Assembly: GCA_016839385.1 (NCBI GenBank)
Contig: JAEOUK010000427.1
Span: 1 to 7,076, forward strand
Reading direction: 5' to 3'
From: Promethearchaeota archaeon
GTDB lineage: Archaea > Asgardarchaeota > Lokiarchaeia > Sigynarchaeales > MK-D1
DNA: 7,076 nucleotides
Under the pieces are notes generated by a model that ran no database searches, was not told the DNA's origin, and worked only from the letters and a program-made list of their open reading frames with translations. Numbering within the stretch: the stretch's first letter is position 1; each line of letters starts with the position of its first letter. The translations under genes were made by a program, and so were the position numbers. Positions 1 through 5,575 of this stretch are shown here, one piece after another.

Positions 1-207
1 ATGACTTTTTCCACCATCTTCAAAGTATGGATATGAACCTCCCGATTCTAAAACTCGAATGTATGGATAAATAGCATTGAACGCTGCAGGGCAAATTTTA
101 CCCCGATCTTCCGGATAATTAAATTTCTCCCCCACTTTATGATTTAAGGGACAATTTCCTTCTTCTAAAATATCAACAATTTCAATAGTTACTTTATAAG
201 GAGACAT
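1..207 (-). CDS. TIGR04076-type small protein, N-terminal part (3' end outside window)
   Basis: This frame is open from an ATG at 205-207 down to base 1, giving 69 residues with no stop, so the C-terminus lies outside the window. Visible features are a short beta-type start (residues 4-13, YKVTIEIVDI), a Gly-Asn-Cys-Pro turn at 17-20, HKVGEKF at 23-29, an ICPAAFNAIYPYI stretch at 38-50 and a double Gly at 56-57 before YPYF. The order 'G-x-C, hKvGd.F, iCPaa...lyP.i..l..GG' matches what I recall of the TIGR04076 family, about 80-100 residues long and of unknown function; a later CPD-type motif would lie off the edge. Cys19 and Cys39 could be metal or redox ligands, but this is a guess. There is no ribosome binding site before the ATG; a TATA-like box at 229-237 suggests a leaderless message. 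The family call comes from memory of the pattern, not a search. Confidence 0.75.
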   Translation of the reverse strand, partial: MSPYKVTIEIVDILEEGNCPLNHKVGEKFNYPEDRGKICPAAFNAIYPYIRVLESGGSYPYFEDGGKSH

Positions 208-228
208 GAAGCTAAATTGAACATCGAG

Positions 229-237
229 ATTATTAAG
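229..237 (-). promoter_or_regulatory. TATA-like box of the TIGR04076-type gene
   Basis: Read on the minus strand this is CTTAATAAT, preceded by purine-rich bases. Its centre is 26 bases upstream of the ATG at 207, the distance at which archaeal TATA boxes normally lie from the transcription start. The message would therefore begin at or very near the ATG. No Shine-Dalgarno sequence is present, which agrees. Confidence 0.5.
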
Positions 238-448
238 TGTTCGCTAAGTTAATTGGGTGGATTACATAGCCCCAATGTAAGATTAAAGCGAATTTTTAAA
301 AATAATATTTAGAGAATTCCTTTTGATTTCGTATTGATGTAATATTTCCACTTACCTATTTACGTTATCAGATAATCTGGAGATTCAAATAAAATGGTAG
401 GAACATCATAAGCATATTTTGTTAGATATATGTCCCAATATTATCTAG

Positions 449-458
449 TTATATATTG
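449..458 (+). promoter_or_regulatory. TATA-like box of the seven-helix protein gene
   Basis: The bases TTATATATTG are the best TATA-like match upstream of the gene starting at 501. The box centre is about 47 bases before the ATG, predicting transcription start near 480 and a leader of roughly 20 bases. Such a leader has room for the ribosome binding site seen at 490-497. Confidence 0.45.
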
Positions 459-489
459 CTCAATGAACTTTCTGCTACATATTTAATAT

Positions 490-497
490 GAGGTGAT
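490..497 (+). promoter_or_regulatory. Shine-Dalgarno site before the seven-helix protein
   Basis: GAGGTGAT is an extended match to the 3' end of 16S rRNA and ends three bases before the ATG at 501. It fixes the start codon. It is the only strong ribosome binding site in front of a main gene in this window; the other readable starts appear leaderless or weakly led. Confidence 0.8.
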
Positions 498-500
498 AGA

Positions 501-1202
501 ATGGCAATAGAATTCTTATCAATTTTCAATGGCGTGACAGCTATTATATTAATACTGTTCGGTATCATTTGTGGGTTTTACTTTTTTTTCTTGTATGTAA
601 AAAGTGAAAAAGAGCTGCTACCTCTTGTTGGTGTACTGTTCGTGGGATTAGGATGTTTTTATCTTGGACCATCGACTTCATTTCTTAATTTATTAAATGG
701 TACTAACATCCAAGGGAACCTATACGCCTATCTTTCATATACGTTCACCCCGATAATGATGATTGTGGCAATGATTCTTGGATTCAATATCTTCAAGCAG
801 GAATGGAGATACAAAACAATGTGGGTACTTGTCCCGCTAGCAATTGTTTTTTGGGTATTTTTTTTTATATTTCCCGAGAAATTTTTTGAATCTGCAGAAT
901 ATAGCACAACAGAATTGATGGATATTTCATTTATCGGAATAGGCGTGATTATTAATGGAATTTATATTCTTGGTTCTGTTGGAGTATTAGGAGTTGGATT
1001 CATGGTTCTGGCGCGAAGAATACGAGGGAGTCCTGAATACAAAAAAGCAGTTTCGTTAGGAATCTGCTGGGCACTGTTTGGTATCAGTGGTGCTCTGGAT
1101 GCTTTATTATCTGAGATTTTCCCAATTATTATAGCTCCAGCAAGAGCTATAATGATTGCTGCATATGTTCTGATATTTCTAGGCTTTAAACCCAGTGCAT
1201 AA
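501..1202 (+). CDS. Stand-alone seven-helix membrane protein, function unknown
   Basis: This 233-residue protein is almost entirely membrane helices, placed by eye at about 8-32, 39-58, 77-97, 107-124, 142-170, 183-203 and 207-227. Positive charges sit in the loops after helix 1 (KSEK), helix 3 (KQEWRYK) and helix 5 (ARRIRGSPEYKK). By the positive-inside rule this puts the N-terminus outside and the C-terminus inside. The last helix (PIIIAPARAIMIAAYVLIFLGF) has no lysine in its interior, so it is not a retinal-binding rhodopsin. No signalling domain follows. The size resembles the seven-helix sensor modules found at the front of some histidine kinases, but that likeness is only in architecture. 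Similar small multi-helix proteins are common in Asgard genomes as I recall them. The start is set by a strong ribosome binding site. The gene ends 18 bases from the convergent GH4 gene and is followed by a T-rich terminator. Confidence 0.85.
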   Translation: MAIEFLSIFNGVTAIILILFGIICGFYFFFLYVKSEKELLPLVGVLFVGLGCFYLGPSTSFLNLLNGTNIQGNLYAYLSYTFTPIMMIVAMILGFNIFKQEWRYKTMWVLVPLAIVFWVFFFIFPEKFFESAEYSTTELMDISFIGIGVIINGIYILGSVGVLGVGFMVLARRIRGSPEYKKAVSLGICWALFGISGALDALLSEIFPIIIAPARAIMIAAYVLIFLGFKPSA

Positions 1203-1208
1203 TAACAG

Positions 1209-1228
1209 TTTTATTTTTTCTCATTTTT
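1209..1228 (+). terminator. T-rich archaeal-type terminator
   Basis: TTTTATTTTTTCTCATTTTT begins six bases after the stop codon of the seven-helix gene. There is no hairpin, as expected for intrinsic termination in archaea, where a U-tract is enough. The tract runs into the last two codons and stop of the convergent GH4 gene on the other strand. A near-identical tract follows the surface protein gene at 5576-5595 (minus). Confidence 0.6.
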
Positions 1229-2729
1229 CATCGAAATATGCTTTAGCTCTTAAATTTTCGGTTAAGAAAAATTTCTTTTGTCTGTTTTTTCTCCCAAATT
1301 TACGAAGCTCCAAAGGAGAGATCCACCATCGAGATTTTTTCAATTCTTCTTTCTGTGGAATCCATTCCTTCCATTCGTCGGGTAACCATTTTTGTTGATA
1401 ATAAAGCATTAATTTAGTAAGATAGTCAATACGGTCACGATCTTCAATCCATTGATTCATAGGATCATGTTGCATAGCTTTGATGATGAGATCGATATTA
1501 TTTCCTAAGGCTGCGTTAACTGTTAAACGGTGTTGTTCTGCATGTGGTTTGAGTAATTCTGCAATTTTTGAATCCAAGTTGATAGTTGAGATAGGGGTAA
1601 TCCTTCCATTTTTATAGATAGCAGGTATTTCCACCACACAATCATCGGGAAGTTGTGGAATTGTGCCGTTATTTGGTAAATTTACAACGAAAGGAGTAGG
1701 AACATCATTTAAGCTAGCTGTTGTCATCTCGACGGCGTTTTCTCCACTTGAACGTGGTTTAGGAACAATTAATCCAGATCCGATAACTTTAAAGCCAAAG
1801 TAGGCAACTTTTCTTCCTATACCGAGTATTCGAACATTGCGCAATACGGGAAATTTCCAATGCTTGCTTTGGATTTTATGATTAAAGAAATTATAATAAT
1901 CTGGCAAAAATTCCGCAATATGGCGAGAACCAGGATATGGAAACCATCCGTATTTTTCGAGTAGATGATAATTATATCCTCGATTTTTGTAATTTTCCTT
2001 ATATAAGGAATGTGCGTTTTCTCGGAGAATTGGATACATATCTTCTCCGTTATACTCTAATTTTGTAATAAATGCGAAATGGTTTACTCCAGCGTATTCT
2101 ATATCAAAATCTTGCCAGTTCCGTATGTTGTATCCCATCTTCTTGTTGAAGAATGTATGAATATTTTTCATCCCGCCAAAAAGCTCATGACAAAGTCCTA
2201 TATATTGGACTTTTGGAGCGACAGTGTGGGCTGCTAATACAATAGAGGATTGCGGATTGGTATAATTAAGGAGCATCGCTTTTGGGCATAACCGTTTCAT
2301 ATCTCGAGCAATATCAGCAACTACAGGATTAGTTCGTAAACTCCTGAATAAACCTCCAGGACCGACGGTATCTCCTGTGTTCTGTGGTATTCCGAGTTTG
2401 TAGGGAAGATGGATATCGTACCATTCCGCTTCTTGTATTCCCACTGAAATGCTTTTATATACAACATCAGCATTTTCTAAGACATCTTCTCGTTTTGTTG
2501 AGGAAGTGATAAGTATGTCGATACCATTGAGTTTATTGGCTTTATCAACAATTTTATGGAACATTTTTTTAACAATGTGTAAAGAATTTGCGTCAATGTC
2601 GCAAAGACTAATTTCCATAGGAGATAAATCATTTTTTCCCTCACGTCTTTGACAAATATCTAAAAAAAGACCAGTAGAGAACCGAAAACTTCCAGCTCCA
2701 ATATAAGCTATTTTGAAACGATCCGCCAT
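1221..2729 (-). CDS. Glycoside hydrolase family 4 (NAD-dependent alpha-glycosidase type)
   Basis: GH4 enzymes hydrolyse glycosides by an NAD+-dependent oxidation/elimination/reduction cycle that needs a divalent metal, usually Mn2+. This 502-residue protein shows the N-terminal dinucleotide fold (GAGSF at 11-15, acidic Asp44/Asp46 in CDID), NYTNP at 155-159, the metal-ligand Cys in GLCHE (Cys180) and the second ligand in GVNHF (His217). Further GH4-like blocks are SRHIAEF (268-274), NNGTIPQLP (353-361) and NAALGNNIDL (405-414). It has no signal peptide, so it acts in the cytoplasm on imported substrate. It lies closest in feel to the alpha-galactosidase/alpha-glucosidase/alpha-galacturonidase branch, but the sugar cannot be assigned. 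Residues from about 455 form a tail rich in Trp, Lys and Arg that makes it longer than typical members (roughly 430-480). It starts at ATG 2729 with no clear ribosome binding site, and shares a symmetric promoter with the transporter at 2788. GH4 is mostly bacterial, so transfer is likely. Confidence 0.9.
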   Translation of the reverse strand: MADRFKIAYIGAGSFRFSTGLFLDICQRREGKNDLSPMEISLCDIDANSLHIVKKMFHKIVDKANKLNGIDILITSSTKREDVLENADVVYKSISVGIQEAEWYDIHLPYKLGIPQNTGDTVGPGGLFRSLRTNPVVADIARDMKRLCPKAMLLNYTNPQSSIVLAAHTVAPKVQYIGLCHELFGGMKNIHTFFNKKMGYNIRNWQDFDIEYAGVNHFAFITKLEYNGEDMYPILRENAHSLYKENYKNRGYNYHLLEKYGWFPYPGSRHIAEFLPDYYNFFNHKIQSKHWKFPVLRNVRILGIGRKVAYFGFKVIGSGLIVPKPRSSGENAVEMTTASLNDVPTPFVVNLPNNGTIPQLPDDCVVEIPAIYKNGRITPISTINLDSKIAELLKPHAEQHRLTVNAALGNNIDLIIKAMQHDPMNQWIEDRDRIDYLTKLMLYYQQKWLPDEWKEWIPQKEELKKSRWWISPLELRKFGRKNRQKKFFLTENLRAKAYFDEK

Positions 2730-2753
2730 GCCAAAATGAACACCGAAGAAAAA

Positions 2754-2763
2754 ATAAATTTAT
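2754..2763. promoter_or_regulatory. Palindromic TATA-like element shared by two divergent genes
   Basis: ATAAATTTAT is a perfect 10-base palindrome centred at 2758.5, exactly midway between the GH4 start (2729) and the transporter start (2788). The centre is 29.5 bases from each ATG. Purine/A-rich bases that could serve as BRE flank it on both sides: GAAGAAAA before it on the plus strand and GATAAG before it on the minus strand. One TBP site could therefore serve both directions, giving messages with leaders of only a few bases. No strong ribosome binding site precedes either gene; AAAGG just before 2788 is weak and very close. Confidence 0.55.
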
Positions 2764-2787
2764 CTTATCCCTAATTTAAGAAAGGCT

Positions 2788-4050
2788 ATGAGTGATACCT
2801 TGAGGGAAAACAATCAATATCATGGTAAATTAATGGCTAAACAAAGGATTTTAGCCACAATAGGATTCCTTATCATGAACACGATTGATAATGTGGCAAA
2901 TCAGGCAACAATGGTTGCACTTGCAGAAACTTTGACGTCTTATGAATGGATATTCATGGAGATTTCAGAAACCACCGCATATACACTTGCTGGAGTTTTC
3001 TATAATATCGGAAAATTACTTCTCATTGTCCCTCTCTCTCGCCTTAGTGATAAAATTGGTAGAAAAAAAACATTGTTAATCTGTTTGAGTTTCTCATTTG
3101 TATCATTAATAATAATCTATTTTGCAAATTCAGTTGAAATTGTGTACTTAGGAAGGTTAATCTTTGGAGCTAATTCCCTCATTGGAGTTGTTACTGCACT
3201 TATCGATGATTATTATTCTGTAGAAACTCGAAGTAAACCTCTAGGCTACATGTCAGCCTCAATGCTACTTGGATTCCTTATTGGTTCTCTATTTGGTCCA
3301 GTTATTTTTGTAATTTTCGAAAATAGAACCAGTTATTTGTTTTTAGACGGTTTAGTAATTGTATCATTTATCTCAATAATCATTTTTGTTCGGGATCATC
3401 CGGATTGGTCCAATAAAGGACAAAGAAAATTATCTACATCTGAAAAAGAAATATTGCGTCATACACTAAACGATCCTCGTTTCATCGGATCAATGATCAT
3501 CAATTTCTTAGCTAATATGACATTTTTAGGATCAGGAATTTATTGGAACTTCATAATCTTAACCTATTTTAATAAATCGGGATTTAACGCGGGATTGTGG
3601 TTTTTACCACCTATCCTTGGTGATTTTCTGACTTATATCTTAGTTCCTATCCTGTTTAAGAAACGAATGAAACAAGTGATAATTTATGCATGTTTAGCAG
3701 GAATCCCTGCATCAATTATATTGTTCCTCAAAATGGATATTGTTTTGTTTACAGTGGCAGGAATCGTTTTCGGGATGCTAAATTCTGCAGTTATTATCGC
3801 TAATGACACTATCAGTTTAGACTTCGTCCCATCAGAAATAAAAGGCACAGCAATCGGTATATTGAAATTCTTTACGATTGGAGCTGCAACAGAAGGTCCA
3901 TTTTCATTTGGATTACTTGCAGATTTTTTGGGAACATTTGTACCTTTATCATTTTTTGTGATAATGCTAGTGATTGTTGGGATTTCTTATTGGTTTTTAG
4001 TCTATCGCTATATCAACCCCAGAAAGAATAAGATGATAGACGTAAAGTAG
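2788..4050 (+). CDS. Major facilitator superfamily (MFS) transporter
   Basis: This 420-residue protein fits a 12-helix MFS permease. Helices are placed by eye at about 21-45, 62-84, 95-113, 118-138, 152-175, 182-201, 232-258, 268-290, 296-314, 317-340, 352-377 and 386-407. The loop between helices 2 and 3 carries the family's motif A, SRLSDKIGRKKT at 84-95 with Asp88, Gly91 and Arg92. LGRLIFGAN (121-129) fits helix 4, and GSLFGP (166-171) resembles the helix 5 Gly-Pro motif. A hydrophilic loop at 202-231 separates the two halves. The gene diverges from GH4 across a 58-base shared promoter, so the simplest reading is import of the GH4 substrate by proton symport, but MFS members also export drugs and metabolites, and no substrate signature is visible. 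The SDR gene follows after 49 bases with no terminator between them, so read-through is possible. Confidence 0.9.
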   Translation: MSDTLRENNQYHGKLMAKQRILATIGFLIMNTIDNVANQATMVALAETLTSYEWIFMEISETTAYTLAGVFYNIGKLLLIVPLSRLSDKIGRKKTLLICLSFSFVSLIIIYFANSVEIVYLGRLIFGANSLIGVVTALIDDYYSVETRSKPLGYMSASMLLGFLIGSLFGPVIFVIFENRTSYLFLDGLVIVSFISIIIFVRDHPDWSNKGQRKLSTSEKEILRHTLNDPRFIGSMIINFLANMTFLGSGIYWNFIILTYFNKSGFNAGLWFLPPILGDFLTYILVPILFKKRMKQVIIYACLAGIPASIILFLKMDIVLFTVAGIVFGMLNSAVIIANDTISLDFVPSEIKGTAIGILKFFTIGAATEGPFSFGLLADFLGTFVPLSFFVIMLVIVGISYWFLVYRYINPRKNKMIDVK

Positions 4051-4070
4051 ATATTCAAATTTCTAAACTC

Positions 4071-4080
4071 TTATATTATA
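4071..4080 (+). promoter_or_regulatory. TATA-like box of the SDR gene
   Basis: TTATATTATA is centred about 24.5 bases upstream of the ATG at 4100. That distance predicts a leaderless or nearly leaderless message. There is no Shine-Dalgarno sequence before the ATG. The box lies in the 49-base gap after the transporter, so the SDR may have its own promoter in addition to any read-through. Confidence 0.5.
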
Positions 4081-4099
4081 CGAATTAGATATAGAGCTT

Positions 4100-4897
4100 A
4101 TGTCTAAACCAGTTGCATTAGTCACTGGAGCATCTCGAGGAATAGGGCATGCTTTAGCGAAGGCTCTTCTTAAAGAAGGATACGAAGTGTATGGAACTTC
4201 ACGGCATCCAGATACATTGCCAGAGAATGAAAAGATACCTGGTGTTAAATTTTTAGTTATGGATTTATTGAAACCGGATACAATTGATGATGTAATATCT
4301 CAATTTACATCAATCGATCTCTTAGTTAATAATGCTGGGTATTCACAAATTGGTTCGGTAGAAGAAATTAGTTTTGAGCATATTCAAGAAATCTTTGATG
4401 CAATTTTGTTCTCACAGATTCGATTAATTAAAGGTTTTATACCTATCATGCGAAAACAAAAAAGTGGCACAATTTTAAATGTAACATCCATGGGTGGAAC
4501 AAATCCTATGCCTTTTAGTACAATGTATGGAGCTGCAAAAGCTGGTTTTGATAAAGTATCCCAAGGATTACGCCATGAATTAATGCCTTTCAACATTAAA
4601 GTAGTAGCTATAGCTCCTTTATATGCAAACACCGCAATAATTCAAAATCAAGACTACAATGAAGATTCTCCATATAGAATATATATTGAAAATGCGAAGA
4701 AGAGTAGGAGAAATCAGTTAGATTCTTCAGCGGATCCAAAATTAATTGCAACGCAAATTCTGAAAATTCTTAAGAAGAAAGATCCAAAAGCTCATTATAC
4801 TGTAGGTAGTAATGCAAAAATTATGGGTTTTCTTATGCGTCACTTACCCCAGAAGCTTGTAGAAAGAATGATTCGAAAACGTTTTGGCTTGATTTAA
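4100..4897 (+). CDS. Short-chain dehydrogenase/reductase (SDR) with altered active-site Asn
   Basis: This is a cytoplasmic NAD(P)-dependent oxidoreductase of the classical SDR fold, 265 residues, the usual length. Visible motifs are the cofactor loop TGASRGIG (9-16), SR at 35-36 after the second strand (Arg here usually favours NADP), VMDL at 53-56, NNAG (77-80), the catalytic Ser130 in NVTSMGG, and YGAAK with Tyr143 and Lys147. Two usual positions are changed. The helix 4 Asn of the Asn-Ser-Tyr-Lys tetrad, normally in a 'fdvNlfG' block, is Ile102 in FDAILFS. The 'PG' after strand 6 is Pro173-Leu174. The C-terminal segment HYTVGSNAKIMGFLMRHLP (232-250) matches the tail of the large 'adh_short' group that acts on hydrophobic alcohols and ketones. 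The substrate is unknown. It may follow the GH4/transporter pathway or be independent. It ends 21 bases from the convergent tRNA-like gene. Confidence 0.9.
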   Translation: MSKPVALVTGASRGIGHALAKALLKEGYEVYGTSRHPDTLPENEKIPGVKFLVMDLLKPDTIDDVISQFTSIDLLVNNAGYSQIGSVEEISFEHIQEIFDAILFSQIRLIKGFIPIMRKQKSGTILNVTSMGGTNPMPFSTMYGAAKAGFDKVSQGLRHELMPFNIKVVAIAPLYANTAIIQNQDYNEDSPYRIYIENAKKSRRNQLDSSADPKLIATQILKILKKKDPKAHYTVGSNAKIMGFLMRHLPQKLVERMIRKRFGLI

Positions 4898-4918
4898 TAG
4901 TCTTGTTAAAGAAAGTGT

Positions 4919-4994
4919 CAGGACCGGGAGGATTTGAACCTCCGTTTCTATCCCTTGTACTGAAGGGTGTGATACCAGACTACACGACGGTCCC
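4919..4994 (-). tRNA. tRNA-like gene with a non-canonical anticodon arm (Asp/Glu-like body)
   Basis: Read on the minus strand, this 76-base element forms a seven-pair acceptor stem (GGGACCG with CGGTCCT, the outermost pair G-U) and has discriminator G73. The D arm is GTGTAGTCTGGTATCAC, and the T arm is a perfect GGAGG/CCTCC stem with loop TTCAAAT. No CCA is encoded. The D arm and G73 look like archaeal tRNA-Asp. The anticodon arm is the problem: the only five-pair stem is CCCTT/AAGGG, which leaves a six-base loop CAGTAC without U33, and an eight-base stretch ATAGAAAC follows before the T arm. No register gives a seven-base loop with U33 and a paired stem. The element is too short to hide an intron. 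It may be a decayed or a specialised tRNA. The amino acid is not assigned. No clear TATA box was found upstream. Confidence 0.75.
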
Positions 4995-5064
4995 TTGAAA
5001 TTTGCCGAGAAGAAAAAGAAGAGAGATGATTTTTCGGTGGGTCTAATCAACACATAAGGTTAGC

Positions 5065-5184
5065 ATGAGTTTTAGAAGTAGAAGGCGTGGTCGTGTTGAA
5101 GATTTACACCATAGACTAGTATCAGCCAATCTACATAGTCATACATCCCTCGAACATGAATTCTCGGCGTTAGATGAGTCTTAG
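5065..5184 (+). CDS. Possible small ORF, 39 residues
   Basis: An ATG preceded by AAGGT at suitable distance opens a 39-codon frame ending in TAG. The product would begin with a strongly basic stretch (SFRSRRRGR at 2-10), followed by a His-rich middle and an acidic end. I do not recognise it. Its end overlaps the next small frame by 11 bases in a different phase. Nothing beyond the weak ribosome binding site supports translation, so this is a candidate only. Confidence 0.2.
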   Translation: MSFRSRRRGRVEDLHHRLVSANLHSHTSLEHEFSALDES

Positions 5185-5350
5185 CGAGCATTTCTGTATG
5201 TTTTTTGAGACCTTTTCAGATTATGGACATAAAATGAAAGCGAATCAGGTTCAACGCAGTCGGGAGTATGGGTTTATGGTCGCGTTTTTTGGACTGCTTA
5301 TGAACGATCCATATAGAGAATGGTCGCTAAATTCCAGTGATTCTTATTGA
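5174..5350 (+). CDS. Possible small ORF, 58 residues
   Basis: The frame opens at ATG 5174, immediately after an in-frame TAG, and runs 58 codons to TGA at 5348-5350; a second ATG at 5198 would give 50 residues. The product contains aromatic-rich stretches (FCMFFETF at 7-14) and a small hydrophobic segment (FMVAFFGLLM) near residues 34-43. No family is recognised. It uses CGC, CGG, GCG and CTG codons more freely than its AT-rich neighbours, which could mean foreign origin or that it is not coding. Two of the ATGGTCGC repeat copies lie inside it. There is no convincing ribosome binding site. Confidence 0.2.
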   Translation: MSLSEHFCMFFETFSDYGHKMKANQVQRSREYGFMVAFFGLLMNDPYREWSLNSSDSY

Positions 5351-5376
5351 AAATAATAGAGTTTTGTGCGACCATT
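5276..5376. repeat. Cluster of three ATGGTCGC copies, one inverted
   Basis: ATGGTCGC occurs at 5276-5283 and 5320-5327, and its exact reverse complement GCGACCAT at 5368-5375. The second and third copies extend to a perfect nine-base inverted repeat (5319-5327 with 5368-5376) enclosing 40 bases. Start-to-start spacing is 44 and 48 bases. A related TGGTCG also appears at 5088-5093. The set may be protein binding sites or part of an RNA fold. Confidence 0.5.
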
Positions 5377-5419
5377 TTCATATTCCCACTATAATCCCAT
5401 GACGCTTCATTAATAAATA

Positions 5420-5443
5420 TTTGTGTTTATTTTATGACACAAA
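5420..5443. repeat. Seven-pair hairpin in AT-rich gap
   Basis: TTTGTGT at 5420-5426 pairs with ACACAAA at 5437-5443 around a ten-base loop. About ten bases later a T-rich stretch (TTTTGATTTTTT, 5450-5461) follows on the plus strand. This could end a plus-strand transcript coming from the small-frame region, but no such transcript is established. Confidence 0.3.
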
Positions 5444-5575
5444 AGGGAATTTTGATTTTTTCATCAAGTAGAAGCTTGAAATTCGTCTGAAATTTATAAA
5501 GTTAGTATTAAGTTGAAATTTTAATGCTCATTTGGGATTTGAAGAAAAATCTGAGCTCTTTCGCTTATATCCTAC

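Larger units (their letters stand above)
208..500. other. Divergent intergenic region
   Basis: This stretch separates the minus-strand TIGR04076-type gene from the plus-strand seven-helix protein. It is very AT-rich. I found a promoter-like box for each flanking gene (229-237 minus and 449-458 plus) and a ribosome binding site at 490-497. No open frame of useful length, RNA gene or strong hairpin was seen in the remainder. Confidence 0.6.

Noticed and set aside
501..1202. Microbial rhodopsin
   Set aside because: Seven helices with matching topology, but the last helix has no lysine to bind retinal.
1195..1398. Plus-strand open frame of 67 codons
   Set aside because: It overlaps the end of the seven-helix gene and lies antisense to the GH4 tail; the product is a Phe/Ser-rich string typical of reading A/T-rich coding DNA backwards.
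2449..2652. Plus-strand open frame of 67 codons
   Set aside because: Fully antisense to the well-supported GH4 N-terminal domain, with no ribosome binding site or recognisable motif.
4384..4632. Minus-strand open frame of 82 codons
   Set aside because: Fully antisense to the SDR core including its Ser-Tyr-Lys region; no independent support.
4919..4994. Intron-containing tRNA explaining the odd anticodon arm
   Set aside because: Total length is 76 bases, only about two more than expected between position 26 and the T arm, so no intron of realistic size fits.
4844..5053. Minus-strand open frame of 69 codons
   Set aside because: It runs straight through the tRNA-like gene and into the SDR 3' end; the tRNA arms explain the sequence better.
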